DNA of 64,000 nucleotides, from positions 4,150,666 to 4,214,665 of the forward strand of contig NZ_AP018316.1 of the NCBI RefSeq assembly GCF_002368115.1. Direction: 5' to 3'. Below, piece by piece: positions 9,801 through 19,201 of this stretch (position 1 is its first letter; every line of letters begins with the position of its first letter). Source of the stretch: Dolichospermum compactum NIES-806. Lineage in GTDB: Bacteria; Cyanobacteriota; Cyanobacteriia; Cyanobacteriales; Nostocaceae. The position numbers and the translations under genes were made by a program. The notes below the pieces were generated by a model, which was given only the letters and a program-made list of their open reading frames with translations, made no database searches and was not told where the DNA came from.

Positions 9801-10431
9801 CTGGAGTTAAGCAGCGTTGACGATGTGCAAATACTAAAGATTGGGGAATGAAAGCTTGTAAATCCTCATCAGATAACAACTCAACTTTCTGCACTTCATG
9901 GGAAGTTCTAAACCCATCAAAAAAGTGCATAAATGACACTCTTGCTTCCAAAGTTGCTGCATGAGAAATTAAAGCAAAATCATGACTTTCCTGCACAGAA
10001 GCAGAACATAAAAAAGCGAAACCTGTCGCCCTAGCTGCCATAACATCACTATGATCACCGAAAATAGATAAAGCATGGGTAGCTAAAGAACGGGCAGAAA
10101 CATGAATGACAAAACTGGTTAATTCTCCCGCAATTTTGTACAAGTTAGGAATCATTAATAATAATCCCTGAGAAGCGGTGAAAGTTGTACTTAATGCCCC
10201 CGTTTGTAATGCCCCATGGACCGCAGCAGCAGCCCCTCCTTCACTTTGCATTTGGGTAACACTGGGAACTGTACCCCATAAATTGGGTTTATTTTCAGAC
10301 ATCCAAGCATCAGCCCATTCACCCATATTTGAAGATGGGGTAATCGGATAAATAGCAATTACTTCATTTAATTTGTAAGCTACACGGGCAACAGCTTCGT
10401 TACCATCAATTGTGGCATAAGATTTGGGCAT
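6874..10431 (-). CDS. nifJ: Pyruvate:ferredoxin (flavodoxin) oxidoreductase NifJ
   Basis: Oxidatively decarboxylates pyruvate to acetyl-CoA and reduces ferredoxin or flavodoxin. All PFOR domains are present in order: the pyruvate-binding N-terminus (VAYKLNEVIAIYPITPSS), the second domain, the gamma domain (HLRFGTGTIRSTYLI), an insert with two 4Fe-4S motifs (CVQCGKCVMVCP and CTGCEICVSVCP), and the thiamine-diphosphate domain (CAGCGETPYLKL, GGDGWAYDIDFGG, DTEVYSNTGGQ). Length (1185) is normal. Two short stretches are encoded by repeat insertions: a 30-bp palindrome at 8549-8578 in the linker near residues 618-628, and a GGATTTTGGATTTT-type repeat at 7536-7573 near residues 953-966. Both keep the frame. 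The gene is monocistronic. Confidence 0.96.
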   Translation of the reverse strand: MPKSYATIDGNEAVARVAYKLNEVIAIYPITPSSNMGEWADAWMSENKPNLWGTVPSVTQMQSEGGAAAAVHGALQTGALSTTFTASQGLLLMIPNLYKIAGELTSFVIHVSARSLATHALSIFGDHSDVMAARATGFAFLCSASVQESHDFALISHAATLEARVSFMHFFDGFRTSHEVQKVELLSDEDLQAFIPQSLVFAHRQRCLTPDKPVLRGTAQNPDVYFQSREGANPYYDGCADIVQKIMDKFGERTGRYYKLYEYHGAPNAERVIVIMGSGCETVHETVDYLNNQGEKVGVIKVRLFRPFDVARFIESLPNSVKSIAVLDRTKEAGSAGEPLYLDVVTAIYEGWKKTTFPKIVGGRYGLSSKEFTPAMVKSIFDNLTQLKPKNHFTIGINDDVTFTSLNFDANFSTEPDHVVRAMFYGLGSDGTVGANKNSIKIIGEGTENNAQGYFVYDSKKSGSMTVSHLRFGTGTIRSTYLIDKANFIGCHHWGFVETIDILKAAAPGASLLLNSPYDADQVWENLPPKVQQQIINKNLKVYTINASQVAKDSGMGHRINTIMQVCFFALAGVLPEQEAISKIKQAIEKTYGKKGAEVVKMNLKAVDNTLENLHSVNVETFHGTSLQNNARFLQNNPPKFVENVLSKIMVWEGDDLPVSVLPADGTFPSGTAKWEKRNVAEEIPVWEADVCVQCGKCVMVCPHAAIRAKAYQPSELVNAPITFKSTNSKDKSFANQKFTIQVAPEDCTGCEICVSVCPAKNKAEPTRKAINMSPQLPLREQERENWNFFLNLPNPDRKTLKVSQIRQQQLQEPLFEFSGACAGCGETPYLKLLTQLFGDRSLVANATGCSSIYGGNLPTTPWSQNADGRGPAWSNSLFEDNAEFGFGYRLSIDKQAEFAAELLQQLSSEIGDNLVNAILKAEQKTEADIWDQRERIVILKHKLDEISETTNDANLKSKIQNLKSLADYLVKKSVWIVGGDGWAYDIDFGGIDHVISTGRNVNILVMDTEVYSNTGGQSSKATPKAAVAKYATGGKPAPKKDLGLMAMTYGNVYVASVALGAKDEHTLKAFLEAEAFDGPSIIIAYSHCIAHGIDMTKGLHQQKALVDSGRWLLYRYNPALQSQGKNPLQLDMKAPSESVEKSMYQENRFKMLTKSKPEVAKLLLEQAQAEVNARWEMYQYLANR
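7536..7573. repeat. In-frame GATTTTGGATTT repeat inside nifJ
   Basis: Heptamer-like repeats (GATTTGAGATTTTGGATTTT and on) encode the NLKSKIQNLKS stretch of NifJ. The same motif appears outside genes at 11010-11040. This is typical of short tandem repeats of heterocystous cyanobacteria. Confidence 0.6.
8549..8578. repeat. 30-bp perfect palindrome inside nifJ
   Basis: The sequence TGTAGAGACGTTCCA followed by its exact reverse complement forms a 30-bp palindrome. It is translated in frame as part of NVETFHGTSLQNN, within a poorly conserved linker of NifJ. Confidence 0.85.
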
Positions 10432-10475
10432 GATTTTCCTTCCTGTCTCTCTTTTCTGGTTGTTTCAATTTTTCC

Positions 10476-10539
10476 GTAGGGTGCGTCAGATTGATAAATA
10501 GTCGAATTTAAGTATGATTTAACGTCTGACGCACCTTAC
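10476..10539. repeat. Small inverted-repeat element upstream of nifJ
   Basis: GTAGGGTGCGTCAGA and TCTGACGCACCTTAC form 15-bp terminal arms (one mismatch) of a 64-bp element about 45 bp upstream of the nifJ start. It may lie in the nifJ promoter region. It looks like a non-autonomous mobile element; it has no coding content. Confidence 0.65.
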
Positions 10540-10877
10540 TAATCTATGCAGAGAAACCAAAAAGATAAGCATTGAAAACAGCTAAAGTCAGGAAGTTAAT
10601 TTGTGATATTTTCTACAGTTTTATTAATTATCAATTATTACTCATGAATTATTCTGACTTTTAGCCAATATTTTAATTATAGCAAATAGTCAATCTTCTG
10701 GATATATCAATATTAATGTTGTACTCAATATCTATAATCTTTGATTTATCAAAGTTAAATGATTGTCATGGGGTGGAGGTGCGGGAAGTTTTTGGGCAAG
10801 ATAGTTGACAGTTATACAAGGTTTTACAGTATAATTTAAAGTTAATCTCCTGTATTAACACCCAATCAATATCAATT

Positions 10878-11012
10878 ATGACTTATCGAGATCCTGAAAT
10901 TGAAATTGAACTATTACGCCTAAAGAGTGAGTTAAATATATCTGGAAAGAATAACAGTCAACGTAATTCTCAATCTCAATGTTTAGATGATGTTATCACC
11001 GAAAAATTTTAG
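10878..11012 (+). CDS. Small ORF, hypothetical, possibly truncated
   Basis: ATG at 10878 opens a 44-residue frame (MTYRDPEIEIELLRLKSEL...) that ends at a TAG formed by the start of a TAGATTTTGGATTTT repeat. It may be the N-terminus of a longer gene cut by that repeat, or chance. I do not recognise it. Confidence 0.3.
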   Translation: MTYRDPEIEIELLRLKSELNISGKNNSQRNSQSQCLDDVITEKF

Positions 11013-11075
11013 ATTTTGGATTTTAGATTTTGGATTGGGAATTTTCGGTACAAGCCCCGCCCCTTCAGGGCGGAA

Positions 11076-11234
11076 TTAATCAAAAATACTCGCTGCGTAC
11101 GCAACGCTACTCCGAGTTGGATAAATTAACACCGCTTGCCAATCTTGAAAACGTTCCCTATTTCTGTAAAAATAGAGAAATAACTCCCCAAATAACCGCT
11201 CATACAGTCGGTCAGAAAAAGATTCTCCTTTGGA
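11076..11234 (-). pseudogene. Remnant of a DUF2887/Rpn-type nuclease gene
   Basis: The complement encodes SDRLYERLFGELFLYFYRN followed by RERFQDWQAVLIYPTRSS, which matches the middle of the DUF2887 family (PD-(D/E)XK, Rpn-like) as I know it. There is no start codon in the open stretch and a TAA ends it at 11076; the last residues SVAYAAS are encoded by a palindromic CGTTGCGTACGCAGCG repeat. It is therefore a fragment of about 50 codons. A C-terminal piece of the same family is seen at 42243-42350. Confidence 0.5.
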
Positions 11235-11300
11235 TCATTGTTATATACAGCCATAGGATGAATTATACAACTTTTTTATTTATTGTCTAGAAGATTAATA

Positions 11301-12089
11301 TTATCTAGCTGGCTGATGCTTTGCTAATTTAAAGGCTGATAATAAAAGAATGATCCCTAAAATTAAATATAGTAAATAACTTGATATATAACTCAATAAA
11401 TTGCTGCCAATAAAAGCCCCAAGAATTGAACCAGAAGCCATAAAAACAATAAATTTTTGGTCTGATTTAACTTCCTGTAATCGTTGCTGACTTCTGAATT
11501 TAAATAAACCCATCATAATAGTAGGAATACTAATTGCCAGACTCAAACTTCCTGCTAATTTGATGTCAACTGCAAATAACAAAATCACTGTGGGGATAAT
11601 CAACTCACCACCAGCTACACCAAGCATACTACTAAATATGCCAATCACAATACCCGCGACAAATCCAATACTGATTCTCAACAAACTTGGCAATTGTAAA
11701 CTACCAACACTAAATATAAAATTATGCCCAATTAGCACAACACTTAGCAAAACCAGAAAAATCACAACAACCCGATTTAAAATTCGTTCATTAATCCGCG
11801 TAGCGTAATAAACCCCAACGTAAGAACCAATCAGAGATCCTGCTAAAATGTTGATGATTATGGCAAAGTTAGCAACAACATTTTCAATACCAATGACACC
11901 ACTGCGAAAAACAAACGAGCAGATAACAGTAACTAAACTGACAACGAGATTGATAATAATTGCCGGAAGAGTGCGATAATTAAAAATGCTAATTAGTACA
12001 GGTAAACGAAACTCTGCGCCACCCAAACCGATTAATCCACCCAAAACGCCTACCAAAGCACCCCAACTAAACGCCCAAATATTTCCCAT
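11301..12089 (-). CDS. TauE/SafE-family sulfite exporter-like permease
   Basis: Multi-pass membrane protein (about eight hydrophobic segments) with the two-fold glycine-rich motif of the TauE/SafE family: GALVGVLGGLIGLGGAEFRLP in the first half and GIFSSMLGVAGGELIIP in the second. Members export sulfite, sulfonates or other organic anions. The open frame reaches 12101, but that codon is TTG; the ATG at 12089 sits 6 bp after a GGAG and is chosen (262 residues). Only about 35 bp separate it from the divergent GH15 gene. Substrate unknown. Confidence 0.8.
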   Translation of the reverse strand: MGNIWAFSWGALVGVLGGLIGLGGAEFRLPVLISIFNYRTLPAIIINLVVSLVTVICSFVFRSGVIGIENVVANFAIIINILAGSLIGSYVGVYYATRINERILNRVVVIFLVLLSVVLIGHNFIFSVGSLQLPSLLRISIGFVAGIVIGIFSSMLGVAGGELIIPTVILLFAVDIKLAGSLSLAISIPTIMMGLFKFRSQQRLQEVKSDQKFIVFMASGSILGAFIGSNLLSYISSYLLYLILGIILLLSAFKLAKHQPAR

Positions 12090-12124
12090 TCCCATCTCCA
12101 AACTTACACTTTAAAAACGGCACA

Positions 12125-15100
12125 ATGAACAAATCTACCACACCACCAACTCGCTTGGATTTTTACTATCAGCAAATCAAGACAATTATTTTAGCGCGTC
12201 AAAACCCCATTACTGGTTTATTACCAGCGAGTACCGCTATTACCGCGCATGGCGATTATACAGATGCCTGGGTGCGAGATAATGTGTATAGTATTTTAGC
12301 AGTTTGGGGTTTAGCTTTAGCCTATCGCAAATCAGATCATGATCATGGGCGAACTTATGAACTAGAACATAGTGTGGTTAAATTAATGCGTGGGCTGTTA
12401 TTTTCTATGATGAGACAAGCCCATAAAGTCGAAACATTTAAACATACACAATCTTTATTAGATGGACTTCACGCCAAATACAATACAGCTACAGGTGATA
12501 TAGTTGTCGGTGATGATGAATGGGGACATTTACAACTTGACGCTACATCTATATTTTTATTGATGTTGGCACAAATGACCGTCAGTGGATTATCAATTAT
12601 TTTTACGTTGGATGAAGTGAACTTTGTCCAAAACCTAGTTTATTATATTGGTCGAGCTTACAGAACACCAGATTTTGGGATTTGGGAACGGGGGAATAAA
12701 ATTAATCATGGTAGTGCAGAATTAAATGCTAGTTCTTTAGGAATGGCTAAAGCAGCTTTAGAATCTATAAATGGATTAAACTTATTTGGTGTTCATGGTA
12801 GTCAAGCATCAGTAATTCATGTTTTACCAGATGAAATTGCTAGAGCCAGAATTACTTTAGAATCATTATTACCCAGAGAATCAGGTTCTAAGGAAATTGA
12901 TGCGGCGTTGTTAAGTATTATTAGTTATCCCGCTTTTGCTGTGAAAGATGAGGCATTGCGAGAACGCACATTTAATGAAATCATTAATAAACTCGAAGGA
13001 AAATATGGTTGTAAACGGTTTTTGCGAGATGGACATCAAACTGTTTTAGAAGATTCTGAACGTTTACACTATGAACCTGGTGAGCTTAAAGAATTTGAGC
13101 ATATTGAGTGTGAATGGCCATTATTTTTCACTTATTTAGTTCTGGATGGATTATTTCGCAGTGAACAAGCACAAGTTGAAAAATATCGGCAACTTTTACA
13201 ATCATTGTTGGTACAACAGAATGGGTTACAGCTATTACCAGAAGTTTATTATGTTCCAGAAGAAAATATAGAAGCTGAGAAATTAAATCCTCAGTCTCAG
13301 TTAAGATTACCAAATGAAAATATTCCTTTGGTTTGGGCGCAAAGCTTATATTATTTGGGTGAAATGTTAAGTGAAGGCTTAATCTCATTGGGAGATATTG
13401 ATCCTTTAGGAAGACATTTAAACGTCGGAAAACAGCGCAGTGCTTTAGTTCAAATTGCTTTAATAGCAGAAGACGAAGCTCTACAAACGCAATTAGAAGT
13501 ATATGGAATTGAAACCCAAACTCCTACCCAAGTTGCACCAATTCAAATTCGGAAATCTGAAGAACTTTCCCAAATTTATACGCAAATTGGTAGAAATGAT
13601 CAATTGGGTTTAACGGGTCGTCCTTTGCGAAGACTGAGAAGTTTAACGATATCAAGATTCTTTCGGATTCGAGAGCAAACAGTTATCTTTTTACCATCAT
13701 TTTTAGATTCTCAACAGTTTTATTTAACTCTTGATTATCATTTTTTGGTAGATCAAATTAGAGGTGAATTGGCTTATATTCAAAAATATTGGAGTGACTT
13801 AGGTCGTCCGACTTTGAGTTTAATGATTACTCGAACTATGCTAGAAACTGGTTCTGAGGCATTATTAGAATTAATGCAAGAACTCAAAGATGGTATTTGT
13901 AATGGAGTCCAGGTAAAATTAGGAAAACTGAATCAATTAATGCTGACAGCCGCATTGCAAAGAATTGATTTTTTGTCAAATGCACAATTCTCTCAATCAG
14001 CAGTTGCAAATAGAGGTATCCGTTGTTATTACCTGACTTCTCATTTAGAAAAAAGTTGGTCTTTGGGACATACTCAAGAATTCCAAATGGAATGCGAAAC
14101 TAACTCAGATTCATTATTAGAATATTTGCGATCATCAGAAAATATTTATGAGCAAATTGAATTACTGCAAACTTTAACTCGGTTACAGGGTTTAGAATTT
14201 GATACGGGCTATGCAGGTCCTACTCATGCTGTCACTGTAGCGGATTTGCTCGATGAAGTTTATACTAAAGCCGGGGATTTAGGGCTGTGGGCGGTGGTGC
14301 GACGGGCTGCGGGTTTACGCCAAATGCTGGATATTGGCTTATCAGACGCGATAACGAGTATTTTGGTTCAAGGTAAGCAAATTGCAGTTGGAAGGGCTTA
14401 TAGTCAAGCTTCTCTGATAGTTGTTCCTATATCTGGAAGTGAGATTACTGAGAAAATTAATAACTTTTGTCGTGAGGATATCCGTGATAGAGTTTTAACC
14501 CAAGAAATTCTCATTTATCTTGGTGTGTTAATCAAGTCAGAACCAGAATTATTTCGCGGATTTATTACATTAAGAGTTGGTTATTTGATTCTTTTAATTA
14601 CTAGCGACATAGCTAGAGAATTCATCCTTACCCAAGATGAAGCTTATGAAAAATTAATGCAGCTTTCACCTTTTGAAGTAAAAATTCGTTTGCGCCAAGT
14701 GTTAACTGGATATAGTGGGGTGAGTAGTTTATTACGTCAACAGGAATCATTGCACGTTAAACAAAAAGAAAGTGATATTGCTTGGGTTGTGTTACCTACA
14801 ATTAGTGAAGAAACGGAAGTTCCTCCTGATGGTTGGCGCAGATTTCGTCAAGCAGAAGGGGCATTAAATCGTGTACCTAAAGACTTTTTTAAACAAGTTT
14901 GGCTATTAATGCAGCATTGCAAAGGTTTAGTTATTGGCGATAAATTGGAACGCCGAAATCGGTTAGAAAGTGAAATTATGCTTTCCGAAATGACAGCAGG
15001 AGAAAGAAATTTTGCTTTGTTAGTTGAACATTTGCTGAATAAAATTGAAGCTCCAGAATATCGCCAAGTTAATGTAGAAGCCTTGATGGAATTGGCTACA

Positions 15101-15331
15101 ATCGTGGCTAATAACCCTAGCTTGCAAATTGAGGAATATATAGTTTTGGATGTGTTAATCGGTCACGCAGTCCGGTTAGCGTGGTTAGAAATTCATCCCC
15201 ATCGTAGCAATTATTATGATGAAGATAAAGCCAGTGCATGGCCATCATTTTATAATAGTTCTCCCCAAGATTGCGCCAATTATATTTTGAAGGCGTTTAG
15301 ATTCTTGACGGAGTTTGTTGAAGATGTTTAA
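12125..15331 (+). CDS. GH15 / phosphorylase kinase alpha-like protein
   Basis: A 1068-residue protein whose first half resembles the glucoamylase-like (alpha/alpha)6 barrel of phosphorylase kinase alpha/beta subunits and GH15 enzymes: TAHGDYTDAWVRDNVYSI (residues about 40-57), EWGHLQLDATSIFLLMLAQM (about 137) and GIWERGNKINHGSAELNASS (about 183). The second half lacks features I can name. Cyanobacterial members are annotated as GH15 family proteins; whether they hydrolyse glucans or only bind them is not settled. A role in glycogen metabolism or its control is inferred, and fits the debranching-type gene at 16940. Confidence 0.8.
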   Translation: MNKSTTPPTRLDFYYQQIKTIILARQNPITGLLPASTAITAHGDYTDAWVRDNVYSILAVWGLALAYRKSDHDHGRTYELEHSVVKLMRGLLFSMMRQAHKVETFKHTQSLLDGLHAKYNTATGDIVVGDDEWGHLQLDATSIFLLMLAQMTVSGLSIIFTLDEVNFVQNLVYYIGRAYRTPDFGIWERGNKINHGSAELNASSLGMAKAALESINGLNLFGVHGSQASVIHVLPDEIARARITLESLLPRESGSKEIDAALLSIISYPAFAVKDEALRERTFNEIINKLEGKYGCKRFLRDGHQTVLEDSERLHYEPGELKEFEHIECEWPLFFTYLVLDGLFRSEQAQVEKYRQLLQSLLVQQNGLQLLPEVYYVPEENIEAEKLNPQSQLRLPNENIPLVWAQSLYYLGEMLSEGLISLGDIDPLGRHLNVGKQRSALVQIALIAEDEALQTQLEVYGIETQTPTQVAPIQIRKSEELSQIYTQIGRNDQLGLTGRPLRRLRSLTISRFFRIREQTVIFLPSFLDSQQFYLTLDYHFLVDQIRGELAYIQKYWSDLGRPTLSLMITRTMLETGSEALLELMQELKDGICNGVQVKLGKLNQLMLTAALQRIDFLSNAQFSQSAVANRGIRCYYLTSHLEKSWSLGHTQEFQMECETNSDSLLEYLRSSENIYEQIELLQTLTRLQGLEFDTGYAGPTHAVTVADLLDEVYTKAGDLGLWAVVRRAAGLRQMLDIGLSDAITSILVQGKQIAVGRAYSQASLIVVPISGSEITEKINNFCREDIRDRVLTQEILIYLGVLIKSEPELFRGFITLRVGYLILLITSDIAREFILTQDEAYEKLMQLSPFEVKIRLRQVLTGYSGVSSLLRQQESLHVKQKESDIAWVVLPTISEETEVPPDGWRRFRQAEGALNRVPKDFFKQVWLLMQHCKGLVIGDKLERRNRLESEIMLSEMTAGERNFALLVEHLLNKIEAPEYRQVNVEALMELATIVANNPSLQIEEYIVLDVLIGHAVRLAWLEIHPHRSNYYDEDKASAWPSFYNSSPQDCANYILKAFRFLTEFVEDV

Positions 15332-15474
15332 ACTCAAAGCTTTTCCAGCACTTTTCTCGTAAAACCGATAACAGGGAACAATTCGACCCTTCGACAGGCT
15401 CAGTGCATCGCAGGGAACAGAAAAATCAATTGTGTAGTTAATTAATTCTGTTCCACTGCTTATTGCTATCTGGT

Positions 15475-16161
15475 TCAGTTTAAACTACATTTGGCATACA
15501 CCAATAAATTCTTGTATTCTTCAATCTTGTGCATTTTTCCCTGTTTTACAAATGATTCAATTATTGGTTGAGCATGACCCCAACCAATTGATTTTGTATA
15601 GAAGAGAATTTTGCCATTGGGATTGAGTTTACTCAGAAACATCGCTAGAAGAGATTCTTCATTATGATGCAAAAAAGGTGCTTCTTCAGGCATATAAAAT
15701 TCGCCTAGATGAAACAGAGAAATTACATCGAGCATAGGTAAAGAACGATCTGTCAAGGTGTATATATCTGTGCAGAGAACTTTGTAATACTTGGACAGTA
15801 GACGATCTTTAAGAGATAATCGGACATATTCTTGATGTTCGGGTGCAGAAGCGGTAATCCCAATAATTTCATTTGGTTGAGAAAATTTATGATTTTCCAA
15901 TCCTAGAATATGATGAGAGCCTGTTCCAAAATGGAAGATAGTTTGATCTTGAATATTATGCTTTTGTAAATATTCAACTAATTCAAGATCACATGGACAA
16001 CGCTCTGGTTGTAATTCCCAGGATGATTTTTCGCGGTAGTAATCAGCACCAACCCATTGTGGTAAAACTGGGCGAGAAAAACTCAAAAAATAGTAAAGTC
16101 TTGCTAAGTGGCGATTTGTAAAAACTATTCCGCGAACGGTTTGTCTAATACTAGTAACCAT
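15475..16161 (-). CDS. Hypothetical protein, methyltransferase-like fold possible
   Basis: A 228-residue protein with no named family that I recognise. IFHFGTGSHHILGLE (about residue 75) looks like a glycine-rich first loop of a Rossmann methyltransferase and DVISLFHLGEFYM could be the fourth strand, but the motifs are degenerate. It has no membrane segment. It is convergent with the GH15 gene and stands alone. Function unknown. Confidence 0.55.
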   Translation of the reverse strand: MVTSIRQTVRGIVFTNRHLARLYYFLSFSRPVLPQWVGADYYREKSSWELQPERCPCDLELVEYLQKHNIQDQTIFHFGTGSHHILGLENHKFSQPNEIIGITASAPEHQEYVRLSLKDRLLSKYYKVLCTDIYTLTDRSLPMLDVISLFHLGEFYMPEEAPFLHHNEESLLAMFLSKLNPNGKILFYTKSIGWGHAQPIIESFVKQGKMHKIEEYKNLLVYAKCSLN

Positions 16162-16939
16162 GAATTAATCAACCTCAATAGTTTGGAAAAGACGTTTTTG
16201 AGATGTTAGATAGAAGACGTATTTAGTTAGGATGCTACAAATATTCATCAGCAAAACTACAATAAAGCTATATAAAGTTAGCCCAATTCAAATTCATTGA
16301 GCCAAGTAAATTGACAGCCCGGATTATTTTTGTAATTGTTGTGCTTGATGGCAACAGACAAATGATTACTGATGATCTGCTTGAAGATTGAGTTATCCTA
16401 GATGGACAAAATTCATCAAAATCCCTGAAAACCTGTTCTATGTGATTACCCCAAAAAATACTGGGTGCTGAGTTTCTAGAACTTAGGCAAGTCTAACATA
16501 CGAAAAATAAAGCTAACATCAAGTACAGATGAAAGTTTAATTAACTTTTGCTATGGCGGTGATCACAATTGATGTAATACAATACTTCTCAGTTTTATGA
16601 GGTACAAGAACCCCTCCCCCAACCTGACAGGTGTAGGTTTTTTACATTCTGGTGAGGGCAAGACTTGGGCGACAAGGTGGACAAGGTGACAAGGGAGGAA
16701 AACCCTACAGGATGATGTTTTTTGGCAACAATAACACACCGTTAAAAGACTATTGTGCGGATAAAATCTTCCTTGTCTACGTTCCCTCCAAGTCTTCCCA
16801 GTCTTGCCTTCACAGACAATATTAAAAACCTACCCTTGTGAGCCTCCCCCAACCCCCTCCCCGCAAGCGATGAGGGGGCTAAGTATAATTGAGGGCGGGG
16901 AAACTCCACCCCTACAGAATATTCTCAAATTTTGCGAAT
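16162..16939. other. Non-coding stretch with imperfect inverted repeats
   Basis: No gene is supported. Between about 16630 and 16830 two imperfect copies of GTAGGTTTTTTAC...GGCAAGACTTGGG lie in inverted orientation and could fold into a long hairpin. At 16845-16880 a CCCCCTCCCCGC...GAGGGGG repeat occurs; the same motif is translated in the kinase gene at 37675-37710. A GGGGAAACTCCACCCCTACAG repeat follows near 16897. Confidence 0.5.
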
Positions 16940-19201
16940 TTACGCTTCAATGACGACGCGCAAGTTACCGCGTTTTTTGGCAACTCGACAAGCGGTAGTG
17001 TTACCAACTCGTTCAAATTCTAAATCTAAAATTGTGCCACCAATACGCAAGTTATGAAAAGATAAATTGTTAATTGATTCTGGTAAGGCGGGGTCAATGA
17101 TTCGCAAACAATTATTCTGTGCATCTGGGACTAAATTCACCATCATTTGCAATAGTTGAAAAATGCTACCTGTAGCCCAGGCTTGGGGAGTACAAGCAAC
17201 GGGATACTGGACGGGAGAATTATCACCGTTCATTTCATAGCCGCAAAATAGTTCTGGGGGGCGTTGATAGGGTTGCTGGGAGGTCATGTTGAATAACCCT
17301 TGAAATAGTTCCAGCGATTGATCAATTAAACCGAGCGATCGCAATCCCATTGCAATCATAGAATTATCATGAGGCCAAACTGAACCAGTATGATAACCCA
17401 TTGGATTATAAGCAGGGGACAAACTACTTAAAGTTCTAATTCCCCAACCATTGAACATATCCGCAGCCCGCAGTCTTTCCGCCACACTATAGGCTTTTGC
17501 AGAGGTAAATATCCCCAAATTTAAACAATGACCAGGATTAGAACTAATACTATCTACTGGGTTACCTTCTCCATCTAAAGCCAAAGCACAAAAATCTTCA
17601 TCTTCTAACCAAAAATCTTGGTTAAACTTAGCCCTAAGTTGTCTAGCTTCTTTTTGCCAAAGTTCTTCTAAATCTGGACGTTGTTGAATTTTGGCAATTT
17701 CTGCAAGGCGGTTTTTCGCCGAATAGACATAAGCTTGCACCTCACACAGAGAAATAGAACCAATGGCTAATTCCCCTTTGCGGTTGACAATACAATCACC
17801 AGAATCTTTCCAACCTTGGTTAATTAAACCACCTTTAGATTTGCGAGCATAGCTGAGATAACCCGTTTCTTGGATTTGACGATCAATCCAACCCATAGCC
17901 GCCAAAGCATTTGGCCACAGTGCTTCTAAGGTTTCTTGATCATGAGTCCAACTGTAATATTCAGCATACAACATTAACCACAGCGGCGTAGCATCCACCG
18001 TACCATAGTAGGGTGTGTGGGGAATTTCTTGACATCTCGCCATTTCTCCCAACCGCAGTTCATGTAAAATCTTACCCGGTTCTTCTTCCCGCCAAATATT
18101 ATCCGTTTGACCTTGATATTCTGCCAATAGTAGCAAGGTTTCTTTGGCAATTTTGGAATTCAACATCAAGGTTTGGGACGCAGTAATGATGGAATCTCGA
18201 CCAAATAAAGTGGAAAACCAAGGGACTCCAGCAGAAACAGTTTTATGTTTGCCAAAGGACTGAAGCAACAAATATATATCTTGTTCAGCCCGCGAAATGA
18301 CGCGATTAAAAATACTTTTATCGGAGCTAATCCGGGTAATTTGCTGCAACCAATTTTGCTCCTCCATTAATTCAGCGGCTTTTGCTTGTGATAAAGTAGA
18401 GGCAGCACTGATAGTAGAGCTAGGTTTATTATCAGTGAACATATTTAGCCGATAACCTAACTTTTTAGTTTCATGAGCCGCCAATTCTATCCGCCAAACT
18501 GCCGTATAACCGTGAAACCGATTTGGTTGCAAATGCTGAAATTGAATTAGAGACTCCATAATCGAACCATCTAAGCCCTGATACGCTAGGGTAAGAGATT
18601 CTTCTTTGTACGATTGAGAAGAGACAGGTACAACATGATCAGATGTTAATTCATTTAAGTGTAAAAGTCTTCCCCGTTTTTGGCGGTGATGACCTCTGAC
18701 TTCAAATAAATCCACAAAATCAGCTTCAAAACTCAGACTCAATTCAAAAACAATGCTGGTAGTGTTGTAATTAGCAACTTCTATTTCTTCAAATAATGCC
18801 CCATTCAGAACCAGTTCTCGACGAATACCCACAGTATCAGCCTTGAAAAGATTGTCTAAATCAGGATTGGTGCATAAAACCGAGAGGGCAAATCCTTTGT
18901 CAGCGTTGCTACTCAATAGTATAGGCGATCGCCCTTCAATCTGTAACTCCAAACGACTCAAAAACCTTGTATCACGGCAAAACATCCCCATACTAGGAGT
19001 GCTACCATAAAGGTAACAATCGGAAATATTCCCCATCGTATCTGTCACCAGGAATAAATCATCATCTTTAACTGTAATGGTTGGCTGTGGTCTTTGACTG
19101 ACAACACAAGGCCATTCGGAAATCTCTTTTTGGTCTGCGGGAGTAAAAGTTCTGTTGTCGAGGACAATTGTTTCTGGAGTCATCAATGTATCCGGTGTCA
19201 T
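16940..19201 (-). CDS. Amylo-alpha-1,6-glucosidase (glycogen debranching-type)
   Basis: A 753-residue protein with an N-terminal glycogen-debranching domain (DLFLVTDTMGNISDCYLYG, then GMFCRDTRFLSRLEL) and a C-terminal (alpha/alpha)6 glucosidase-type domain: GVPWFSTLFGRDSIITASQTL (about residue 325), GTVDATPLWLMLYAEYYSW, and YHTGSVWPHDNSMIAMGL. These are the usual landmarks of the archaeal/cyanobacterial GDE-like family that removes alpha-1,6 branch residues. ATG at 19201 has an AGGTAA ten bases upstream; a second ATG is at 19183. Cytoplasmic, probably part of glycogen or sucrose-glucan turnover. Confidence 0.85.
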   Translation of the reverse strand: MTPDTLMTPETIVLDNRTFTPADQKEISEWPCVVSQRPQPTITVKDDDLFLVTDTMGNISDCYLYGSTPSMGMFCRDTRFLSRLELQIEGRSPILLSSNADKGFALSVLCTNPDLDNLFKADTVGIRRELVLNGALFEEIEVANYNTTSIVFELSLSFEADFVDLFEVRGHHRQKRGRLLHLNELTSDHVVPVSSQSYKEESLTLAYQGLDGSIMESLIQFQHLQPNRFHGYTAVWRIELAAHETKKLGYRLNMFTDNKPSSTISAASTLSQAKAAELMEEQNWLQQITRISSDKSIFNRVISRAEQDIYLLLQSFGKHKTVSAGVPWFSTLFGRDSIITASQTLMLNSKIAKETLLLLAEYQGQTDNIWREEEPGKILHELRLGEMARCQEIPHTPYYGTVDATPLWLMLYAEYYSWTHDQETLEALWPNALAAMGWIDRQIQETGYLSYARKSKGGLINQGWKDSGDCIVNRKGELAIGSISLCEVQAYVYSAKNRLAEIAKIQQRPDLEELWQKEARQLRAKFNQDFWLEDEDFCALALDGEGNPVDSISSNPGHCLNLGIFTSAKAYSVAERLRAADMFNGWGIRTLSSLSPAYNPMGYHTGSVWPHDNSMIAMGLRSLGLIDQSLELFQGLFNMTSQQPYQRPPELFCGYEMNGDNSPVQYPVACTPQAWATGSIFQLLQMMVNLVPDAQNNCLRIIDPALPESINNLSFHNLRIGGTILDLEFERVGNTTACRVAKKRGNLRVVIEA

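Noticed and set aside
11030..11290. Plus-strand frame of 86 codons
   Set aside because: Made of repeat sequence (GCCCCGCCCCTTCAGGGCGG, CGCTGCGTACGCAACGCTAC) and opposite the DUF2887-like fragment; no family features.
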